From SG8-41 sp035456985 (GTDB lineage Bacteria > Pseudomonadota > Gammaproteobacteria > Burkholderiales > SG8-41): a stretch of DNA of 11,332 bases. Location: contig DATICE010000135.1 in the NCBI GenBank assembly GCA_035456985.1, positions 1 through 11,332 of the forward strand, in the 5' to 3' direction. The translations under genes and the position numbers were made by a program. Positions 5,838-11,332 of the stretch are shown piece after piece. The notes under the pieces were generated by a model that saw nothing but the letters and a program-made list of their open reading frames with translations, ran no database searches and was not told the DNA's origin. Each line of letters starts with the position of its first letter. Within the stretch, counting starts at the first letter, position 1.

Positions 5838-6979
5838 ACCAGAAGGCACAGGACCACGTGGACGCCGGTAGCGGCTTGCGTTCCGGGAAGAATCTCCCCG
5901 GCCAGGTCGTGCTGGTGCTGCAGGGCGGAGGCGCGCTCGGCGCCTACCAGGTGGGCGTCTATCAGGCGCTGCACGAGGCCGGGATCGAGCCGGACTGGGT
6001 GATCGGCACCTCGATCGGCGCGATCAATGGCGCGATCATCGCCGGCAACAAGCCCGAGCATCGGCTCGCCAAACTGACACAATTCTGGGACCTGGTTCAG
6101 GGCCGGCCCTTCGGCGAGCTGGCCGCACCGTGGTCGGGCGTCGGAAACGTCTTTGCGAACATCGGCACGCTGACGCAGGGCATCGCGGGGTTTTTCGCCC
6201 CGAACCCCGACGCGGCCTGGGGGATGCACACACCGCTCGGCGTGGAGCGTGCCGCGTTCTATTCCACCGCGCCGCTGCAGGACACCCTGGCGGAATTGAT
6301 CGATTTCGATTGCATCAACACCCGGCAACCGCGCCTGACGCTCGGCGCGGTTCACGTCGGCAGCGGGGAAATGCATTACTTCGACACCCGCGACCGCGCA
6401 ATCTGCGCGACGCACGTGATGGCTTCAGGGGCCCTGCCCCCGGCGTTTCCGGCGGTGCGCGTGGACGGCGAGCCCTACTGGGACGGCGGCGTCTACTCGA
6501 ACACGCCGATCGAGGTGGTGCTCGATGACAAGCCCCGGCGCGATTCGCTGATCTTCGCGGCCAACATGTGGCATCCGCACGGCCCCGAGCCGGAGACGAT
6601 CTGGCAGGTGCTTGGCCGCCACAAGGACATCCAGTACGCAAGCCGGGCGAAGAGCCACATCGGCCGCCAGCAGCAGATCCACCGGCTGCGTCACATCATC
6701 CGCGATCTCGGGCAGCATATTCCGGAATCCGAAAGAAACGACCCCGCGGTGCGCAGACTCCTGGGCTATGGCTGCGCCACCGTGATGCACGTCGTCCCGT
6801 TGCTTGCGCCACGCGTTGAAGGCGAAGACCACACCAAGGACATCGATTTCACGCCGACGGGCATCCAGGCCCGCAGGCAAGCGGGGTACTCCGACACCCG
6901 CCACGCGCTGAAGCAGGCGCCCTGGTCCCGCGACGTCGATACGATGGACGGCGTCGTCGTGCACGAGGTCGCGCGATGA
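5834..6979 (+). CDS. Patatin-like phospholipase family protein (DUF3734-type C-terminus)
   Basis: This is a serine lipid hydrolase of the patatin family, expected to release acyl groups from phospholipids or other esters. In the 381 residues, the oxyanion-hole motif GGGALGAY is at 31-38, the nucleophile elbow GTSIG at 58-62 (Ser60), and the catalytic aspartate in DGG at 217-219, so the Ser-Asp dyad is complete. The C-terminal third, ending with FTPTGIQARRQAGYSD, matches what I recall as the DUF3734 extension found on a subgroup of bacterial patatins. No signal peptide is visible, so it should act inside the cell. The start at 5834 has ATGGAGG just upstream and overlaps the preceding stop; the end overlaps the next start in the same way. 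Its place next to bdhA suggests a role in storage-lipid or polyhydroxyalkanoate metabolism, which is inference. Confidence 0.88.
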   Translation: MNQKAQDHVDAGSGLRSGKNLPGQVVLVLQGGGALGAYQVGVYQALHEAGIEPDWVIGTSIGAINGAIIAGNKPEHRLAKLTQFWDLVQGRPFGELAAPWSGVGNVFANIGTLTQGIAGFFAPNPDAAWGMHTPLGVERAAFYSTAPLQDTLAELIDFDCINTRQPRLTLGAVHVGSGEMHYFDTRDRAICATHVMASGALPPAFPAVRVDGEPYWDGGVYSNTPIEVVLDDKPRRDSLIFAANMWHPHGPEPETIWQVLGRHKDIQYASRAKSHIGRQQQIHRLRHIIRDLGQHIPESERNDPAVRRLLGYGCATVMHVVPLLAPRVEGEDHTKDIDFTPTGIQARRQAGYSDTRHALKQAPWSRDVDTMDGVVVHEVAR

Positions 6980-8355
6980 CGGCCCGGTTCGACGCCATTG
7001 TCATCGGCACCGGGCAGTCGGGGCCGTCGCTCGCCGCGCGGCTTGCGGGCATGGGACAGAAGGTCGCAATCGTCGAGCGCAAGCGCTACGGCGGCACCTG
7101 CGTCAACAACGGCTGCATGCCGACCAAGACTCTGGTCGCCAGCGCGTATGCGGCGCACCTCGCCCGGCACGCCGCCGACTACGGCGTGATGGTCGGCGGC
7201 CCGATCCAGGTCGACATGAAGCGCGTCAAGGCACGCAAGGACGCGGTGGTCGGCCGTGCCACCAAGGGCGTCGAGAGCTGGTTGAAGAGCACCGCCAACG
7301 TCACCGTGATCGAAGGCCACGCACGCTTCGAGTCGCCCAGCGTGGTGCGCGTCAACGGTGATACGCTGCAAGCGGACCGGATATACGTCAACACCGGCGG
7401 CCGCGCGCTGGTGCCGCCGATCCCGGGAATCGACCAGGTGCCCTATCTCACCAACTCGAGCGTGATGGACGTCGATTTTCTGCCCGAGCACCTGATCGTC
7501 GTCGGCGGCAGTTACATCGGGCTCGAATTCGCGCAGATTTACCGGCGCTTCGGCGCGGAGGTCACCGTCATCGAGAAGTTCCCGCAGTTGATCGGCCGCG
7601 AGGATAAGGACGTCTCGCAGGGTGTGCTCGACATCCTGCGTAACGAAGGCATCAACGTCGAGCTGGGCGCCGAATGCATGACGGTCGAGAAACGCGGCAC
7701 GAGCATCGCGGTCAAGTTGGATTGCGCCGGCGGCGCGCGCGAGGTGGTGGGCTCGCACCTGCTGCTCGCGGTGGGGCGCGTGCCGAACACCGACGACCTG
7801 GGCCTGGACGCAGCGGGGGTGAAGACCGACGCGCACGGCTACATCGTGGTGGACGATGAGCTCCGCACGAGCGTGCCGGGCATCTGGGCGATCGGCGACT
7901 GCAACGGGCGCGGCGCGTTCACGCATACCTCGTACAACGACTTCGAGATCGTCGCCGACAACCTGCTCAATGGCGTCCGTCGCACCGTACAAGACCGCAT
8001 CACCGCCTACGGCCTGTTCATCGACCCCCCGCTGGGGCGCGCCGGCATGACCGAAGCCGAGATCCGCCGCTCCGGCCGCAAGGCCCTCACCGGCAAGCGG
8101 CCGATGACGCGCGTGGGGCGCGCCGTCGAAAAAGGCGAAACGCAGGGTTTCATGAAGATCACCGTGGATGCCGAGACCAAGCAAATACTCGGCGCGGCAA
8201 TTCTGGGCGTCGGCGGTGACGAGGCGATCCACAGCATCCTCGACGTGATGTACGCGAAGGCGCCCTACACCGTGCTGCAGCACTCGGTCAACATCCATCC
8301 GACGGTGTCCGAGCTGATTCCCACCATCCTCGGCGAACTGAAACCGATGGACTAA
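6976..8355 (+). CDS. MerA-like FAD-dependent pyridine nucleotide-disulfide oxidoreductase
   Basis: This flavoprotein belongs to the glutathione reductase / lipoamide dehydrogenase / mercuric reductase family and moves electrons from NAD(P)H through FAD to an active-site disulfide. In 459 residues, the FAD-binding motif GTGQSG is at 11-16, the redox disulfide C42-VNNG-C47, the second nucleotide-binding motif GGSYIG at 177-182, the second FAD motif IGDCN at 306-310, and the dimer-interface His-Glu pair in HPTVSE (H441, E446). It has neither the N-terminal metal-binding domain nor the C-terminal cysteine pair of true mercuric reductases, so Hg(II) reduction is unlikely although database names often say so. 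It is also not accompanied by 2-oxoacid dehydrogenase genes. The substrate is unknown. The ATG overlaps the patatin stop by 4 bases, implying coupled translation. Confidence 0.88.
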   Translation: MTARFDAIVIGTGQSGPSLAARLAGMGQKVAIVERKRYGGTCVNNGCMPTKTLVASAYAAHLARHAADYGVMVGGPIQVDMKRVKARKDAVVGRATKGVESWLKSTANVTVIEGHARFESPSVVRVNGDTLQADRIYVNTGGRALVPPIPGIDQVPYLTNSSVMDVDFLPEHLIVVGGSYIGLEFAQIYRRFGAEVTVIEKFPQLIGREDKDVSQGVLDILRNEGINVELGAECMTVEKRGTSIAVKLDCAGGAREVVGSHLLLAVGRVPNTDDLGLDAAGVKTDAHGYIVVDDELRTSVPGIWAIGDCNGRGAFTHTSYNDFEIVADNLLNGVRRTVQDRITAYGLFIDPPLGRAGMTEAEIRRSGRKALTGKRPMTRVGRAVEKGETQGFMKITVDAETKQILGAAILGVGGDEAIHSILDVMYAKAPYTVLQHSVNIHPTVSELIPTILGELKPMD

Positions 8356-8371
8356 CCGGCCTCGGGGCCGG
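8356..8371. terminator. Hairpin after the oxidoreductase gene, possible terminator
   Basis: CCGGCC-TCGG-GGCCGG is a perfect 6-bp stem with a 4-base loop starting at the first base after the stop codon. Only a short T-poor stretch follows, so it may be a processing or weak termination signal rather than a full intrinsic terminator. Confidence 0.35.
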
Positions 8372-8416
8372 CGCGTTCCCTTGCGGCTGGTATATTTCGG
8401 GAAGGCCAGTTCTTCG

Positions 8417-8454
8417 GGCAATGAGGGTGGGCGCACGCCCATTCCTCATTTGCC
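8417..8454. repeat. Long imperfect hairpin upstream of the FAH-family gene
   Basis: The arms GGCAATGAGGGTGGGCG and CGCCCATTCCTCATTTGCC can pair over about 17 bp, with two single-base T bulges (8443, 8451) and a very tight loop (CA at 8434-8435). It ends 13 bases before the GAGGGAGA ribosome-binding site of the gene at 8479. It could end transcription from the upstream operon or structure the leader of the downstream one. No T-tract follows. Confidence 0.5.
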
Positions 8455-8478
8455 GTCTGCCGCCTTGAGGGAGAAATC

Positions 8479-9267
8479 ATGAAGCTCGGACGATTCGAAC
8501 AGCAGGGGCGGGTTTTCTTCGGCGCCTTCGAAGGCGGCGAGGTGAGCGAGCTGGAGGGCTCGATCTTCGGCAATTACCGGAGCACGGCGAAGAAGCACGC
8601 GCTCGCTTCGGTGAGGACGCTGGTGCCGTGCGTGCCTGCGAATTTCTACTGCGCCGGTCTCAACTACGCCGCGCACATCGAGTGGGCCAACCGGCGCACC
8701 GGCGGCAACCGCAAGCCGCCTGAGAAGGCGGACATCGGCTACCGCTCCGCCAACGCGCTCGTCGCGACTGGCGAAGCAATCATCATTCCCGCAGACTCGC
8801 CGGGTCCGGTCCAATTCGAGGGCGAGCTGGTCGCCGTGATCGGGAAAACCGCGCGCAACCTCTCCGAGAAGGACGCCCTCTCCTGCGTGCTCGGCTACAC
8901 GCTTGGCAACGACGTGAGCGAGCGCACCTGGCAGAAGCAGGACCGAACGCTGTGGCGCGCCAAGAACTGCGACACCTTCAAGCCGATGGGGCCGTTCATC
9001 GCCACCGGCATCGATCCCATGAAGCTGACGATCACGATCAAGGTGAATGGCGCGACCGCGGCCGAGTACGGCACCGACAAGATGCTGTTCTCGGCCCAGC
9101 ATTACATCGCGCAGATTTCAAGGTACATGACGCTGCAGCCGGGCGACGTGGTCTGGCTCGGCACCGATGGCGCTACCGAGCCGGACCTCAAGGACGGCGA
9201 CGTTGTCGAGATCGTCCAGAAGGACATCGGCGTCCTGCGCAATCCCGTCAGGCGCGCCCGCGCTTGA
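8479..9267 (+). CDS. Fumarylacetoacetate hydrolase (FAH) family protein
   Basis: FAH-fold enzymes split or decarboxylate keto-acids by metal-assisted chemistry, for example in the breakdown of aromatic compounds. In this 262-residue protein the metal ligands are E114 and E116 in FEGEL and D145 in GNDVSER, and the cofactor-near motif CAGLNYAAH is at 58-66, so the core site is intact. A short N-terminal domain (about 1-50) precedes it, as in HpaG-like isomerases/decarboxylases and acylpyruvases. The exact substrate cannot be read from sequence; 2-hydroxyhepta-2,4-dienedioate isomerase is the usual automatic name and should be treated with caution. GAGGGAGA at 8467-8474 supports ATG 8479. It probably has its own promoter or reads through from upstream; its stop shares a base with the next start (TGATG), so it is coupled to the methyltransferase gene although their functions are unrelated. 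Confidence 0.87.
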   Translation: MKLGRFEQQGRVFFGAFEGGEVSELEGSIFGNYRSTAKKHALASVRTLVPCVPANFYCAGLNYAAHIEWANRRTGGNRKPPEKADIGYRSANALVATGEAIIIPADSPGPVQFEGELVAVIGKTARNLSEKDALSCVLGYTLGNDVSERTWQKQDRTLWRAKNCDTFKPMGPFIATGIDPMKLTITIKVNGATAAEYGTDKMLFSAQHYIAQISRYMTLQPGDVVWLGTDGATEPDLKDGDVVEIVQKDIGVLRNPVRRARA

Positions 9268-10430
9268 TGGAAAGGTTCTTCGCCACCTGCCCGCGCGGGC
9301 TCGAGCAGGTGCTCGCGGCAGAGCTGGCCGCGCTTGGCGCGCACGAGGCCAGGACCGTTGACGGCGGCGCCTCATTCAGCGGCGATCTCGCGTTGTGCTA
9401 CGCCGCCAACCTCGAGAGCCGGGTGGCGAGCCGCGTGCTCTGGCAGCTGGGGAACACCCGCTACCGCAGCGAGCACGACGTCTTCGAGGCCGCGCGCGCG
9501 CTCCCGTGGGCGCGATTCTTCGACGTGGGCCGCACCATCCGGGTCAACGTCTCGGCGATCAAGTCTCCCGTCAAGAGCCTCGACTTCGTCACGCTGCGCG
9601 TGAAGGACGCGGTGTGCGACGTCTTCCGGGAACAGCGCGGGAGCCGTCCGGACGTGGACACGCAATCTCCGGATGTCCGCATCCATGCGTTCCTCACGCG
9701 GGACGAGGCGACCTTCTATCTCGACACGTCGGGCGAGGCGCTCTTCAAGCGCGGCTGGCGCGCCGCTGGCGGGGAGGCGCCCCTGCGGGAAAACCTCGCG
9801 GCGGGCATATTGAAACTCGCGGGGTGGTCTGCGCCCACCCCCCTCTACGACCCCATGTGCGGCAGCGGGACATTTCTTGTTGAGGCAGCCATGATGGCGC
9901 TCGACCTGGCGCCCGGCCTGCGCCGCTCCTTCGGATTCGAGCGGCTGGCGAACTACGACCCGGCGCTGTGGCGGGCGCTGCAGGAGAAAGCGCGTGGCCG
10001 TAGCCGGCAGCCGAGCGGGCTCCCGATCTACGGCAGCGACAAGTCCGGAACGGCTCTGGGGATGGCACGGAACAACCTTGCCGCGCTCGATCTCGCCGGC
10101 GCGGTCGAGCTGAAGCAGATGGACATCCTCGACGGCAGCCCGCCTTCGACGCCCGGCATCGCGGTCATGAACCCGCCCTACGGCGAAAGGATCGGCGATG
10201 ACGACGGGTTGGCGGCCTTCTACCCCAGGCTTGGCGACGCGTTGAAGCAGCGCTACGCGGGCTGGACTGCCTACATCCTCACGGCCGACCTGCGCCTCGC
10301 CAGCCTGATCGGGCTCAAGGCCTCGAAGCGCACGCCGCTCTTCAACGGCGCGCTCGAGTGCCGGCTGTTCGAGTACCGGCTGGTGGCGGGGAGCATGCGA
10401 CGCAAGAAACCTGGAATGGGCGGCGAGTGA
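9267..10430 (+). CDS. THUMP-domain RNA methyltransferase, RlmL-like (23S rRNA m2G)
   Basis: This is a SAM-dependent RNA methyltransferase related to the N-terminal half of E. coli RlmL, which makes N2-methylguanosine at 23S rRNA position 2445. The order in its 387 residues is an N-terminal ferredoxin-like part beginning FFATCPRGLEQVLAAEL, a THUMP RNA-binding domain (about 50-160), and a Rossmann methyltransferase domain. The SAM-binding motif DPMCGSGTF is at 195-203 and the catalytic NPPYGER begins at N302. It lacks the RlmK half found fused in E. coli, a stand-alone form of ordinary length for many bacteria. Older annotation calls such proteins N6-adenine-specific DNA methylase because of the NPPY motif, which is misleading. 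The start at ATG 9267 overlaps the FAH stop by one base; no separate ribosome site is clear, so translation is probably coupled. The exact target base is inferred from family. Confidence 0.9.
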   Translation: MERFFATCPRGLEQVLAAELAALGAHEARTVDGGASFSGDLALCYAANLESRVASRVLWQLGNTRYRSEHDVFEAARALPWARFFDVGRTIRVNVSAIKSPVKSLDFVTLRVKDAVCDVFREQRGSRPDVDTQSPDVRIHAFLTRDEATFYLDTSGEALFKRGWRAAGGEAPLRENLAAGILKLAGWSAPTPLYDPMCGSGTFLVEAAMMALDLAPGLRRSFGFERLANYDPALWRALQEKARGRSRQPSGLPIYGSDKSGTALGMARNNLAALDLAGAVELKQMDILDGSPPSTPGIAVMNPPYGERIGDDDGLAAFYPRLGDALKQRYAGWTAYILTADLRLASLIGLKASKRTPLFNGALECRLFEYRLVAGSMRRKKPGMGGE

Positions 10431-10451
10431 TGGCTAACGTCGGAAATCAGC

Positions 10452-10501
10452 GGCGGGCCGCAGCGATGACCTGTGCCTGGGACGGCGGCTCGCGGCCCGT
10501 C
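10452..10501. terminator. Stem-loop between convergent genes, possible bidirectional terminator
   Basis: GGCGGGCCGC (10452-10461) pairs with GCGGCCCGTC (10492-10501), 10 bp with one G-T wobble around a 30-base loop. It lies between the end of the methyltransferase gene and the end of the minus-strand gene, where a shared terminator is expected. The long loop and missing T-tract make this uncertain. Confidence 0.35.
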
Positions 10502-10535
10502 CGTTCTGGATTGGAAGGTTAGGTGTCACTTGTTG

Positions 10536-11332
10536 TCAATTTGGTTGAGCACACTGTTCAATCAGAGCGGTCCCTCGCTTTAGTTCTGGCTGGTCCGGTG
10601 GACAGGTCTTAAGGCGCTGCTCGCATGCCTTTTGGAAAAACCGTTTCATGCGTGGCTCGCGCGATATGGATTTCCATTTGTTAGCATGCACGAAAGAACC
10701 CCAGTCTTCACGGCGGCAAAGCGAACTAAACACGATGTCCTTCTCTCTTGCGTGTCTTAGGAGCAACTCCAGCGATGACGCTACTTCTAAGACAAGGAGC
10801 TCGGACAGAGCATTGTAACCAGGAAGCGGCTCGATCTCCGGCGGTTCGAGTAGAGGAGAAATGGCCGTGCCGAGGGCATCGTAGCTCCGGGCAAGGGCGA
10901 ACGGAGCGGCCTCGGGAAGATCGATCCGGGAGTAGCTGATAAAGACATTAATCATGCCGTCCTTTGTCACATGCCCGTAGGGCATCAAGGAGAGACCAAT
11001 GTCTCGGTCTTTCGCAATGAGAATTTGGTCCGTTGAGGCAGCACCTTTGGCGTCAAAAATTCGAAGCTGTGCGCCGAGCTCCCAGGTGTGCCAAAGAACA
11101 ACGAAGCCCCCGTTCGGAAGTCCGTACGCCTTCGCTGCGCCATGCGATCCTTCAGAAGACGAAATATTCAGTTCTCTTCCGACGGGCTTTCCAGTGGAAT
11201 CAAAAAGGCGACCTCGAATTTTGATTGGCTTTCGAGTCCCCGGAACTGATTGCCAAGTCTTCCAAGTGACAAGAAAACCGCCATTGTGCAGAGGCGCAAC
11301 GGAATGTTGCCATTGCTGCTCATTTGACGATG
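10536..11332 (-). CDS. Repeat-containing protein, probably exported (5' partial, runs off right edge)
   Basis: On the minus strand the frame stays open without a stop from the window edge to TGA at 10536-10538, giving at least 264 residues; the ATG at 10983-10985 and TTG before it are internal codons, not the start. Two repeat units of about 55 residues are visible, with cores HNGGFLVTWKTW (coded near 11250-11287) and PNGGFVVLWHTW (near 11080-11117), each followed by a strand ending RLFDSTG or RIFDAKG. A third, worn copy may be KDGMINVFISYS (near 10930-10964). Such GGFVVxW and FDxxG repeats are typical of large secreted or surface beta-rich proteins, possibly beta-propellers. The last 140 residues are different, mixed helical with four late cysteines. 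Sampled lines have 45-55% G+C against about 65% in neighbouring genes, suggesting transfer or a different evolutionary history. Function unknown. Confidence 0.72.
   Translation of the reverse strand, partial: SSNEQQWQHSVAPLHNGGFLVTWKTWQSVPGTRKPIKIRGRLFDSTGKPVGRELNISSSEGSHGAAKAYGLPNGGFVVLWHTWELGAQLRIFDAKGAASTDQILIAKDRDIGLSLMPYGHVTKDGMINVFISYSRIDLPEAAPFALARSYDALGTAISPLLEPPEIEPLPGYNALSELLVLEVASSLELLLRHAREKDIVFSSLCRREDWGSFVHANKWKSISREPRMKRFFQKACEQRLKTCPPDQPELKRGTALIEQCAQPN

Noticed and set aside
8391..8396. TATATT as a -10 element upstream of the FAH-family gene
   Set aside because: No -35-like sequence lies 16-18 bases upstream; TTGCGG is only 4 bases away. It may be chance.
6766..8442. 558-codon minus-strand open frame opposite the flavoprotein gene
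   Set aside because: Its product is rich in His, Asp, Arg and Val without domains, as expected for the antisense shadow of a GC-rich gene, while the plus strand has every motif of a flavoprotein.
9267..10430. DNA adenine methylase of a restriction or defence system (NPPY motif)
   Set aside because: The THUMP domain and overall layout mark it as an rRNA methyltransferase, and there is no restriction gene nearby.
10748..11224. Small plus-strand open frames at 10748-10939 and 11033-11224
   Set aside because: They lie antisense to the continuous repeat-protein frame, have no ribosome sites and no recognisable content.
1..11332. CRISPR arrays, tRNA or rRNA genes, insertion sequences
   Set aside because: I saw no regularly spaced repeats, no cloverleaf-like sequence and no transposase or terminal inverted repeats.

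Overview
The window reads as one stretch of a high-GC bacterial chromosome. Sampled lines are about 65% G+C, and the gene content (sigma-54 activator, 3-hydroxybutyrate dehydrogenase, RlmL-type rRNA methyltransferase) suggests a proteobacterium, most likely a betaproteobacterium. The taxon is an inference from protein style; no rRNA or other marker is present. Every gene except the last is on the + strand.

Left part (1-4382), a regulatory module. A sigma-54-dependent activator, cut by the left window edge, carries three GAF domains, a PAS domain, an AAA+ domain with an intact GAFTGA loop, and a Fis-type HTH. The 235-base gap behind it holds two 16-bp TCCCAA/TTGGGA palindromes plus an extra half-site, then a partial IHF-like match, then a good -24/-12 sigma-54 promoter. 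That promoter faces three overlapping genes: a small STAS-domain protein, an ECF sigma factor and a soluble zinc-finger anti-sigma factor. The simplest reading is a sigma-54 to ECF cascade: the activator senses a signal through its GAF/PAS domains, binds the palindromes and switches on an ECF sigma factor together with its own brake. Wiring is inferred from layout and motifs.

Middle part (4553-8355), a tightly packed metabolic operon: 3-hydroxybutyrate dehydrogenase (BdhA), an unrecognised 160-aa protein, a patatin-family lipid hydrolase and a MerA-like flavoprotein disulfide reductase. Gaps are 16, -4 and -4 bases, so co-transcription and translational coupling are likely. A link to polyhydroxybutyrate or lipid turnover is plausible but not shown.

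Right part (8356-11332). A 123-base spacer with two hairpins leads to a fumarylacetoacetate hydrolase-family enzyme, whose stop codon overlaps the start of an RlmL-like THUMP methyltransferase. A stem-loop lies between this and a convergent minus-strand gene that is open to the right edge. That gene has lower G+C (about 45-55% in sampled lines) and encodes NGGF-x-V-x-W repeats typical of large exported repeat proteins, so the window probably enters a compositionally different neighbourhood here.
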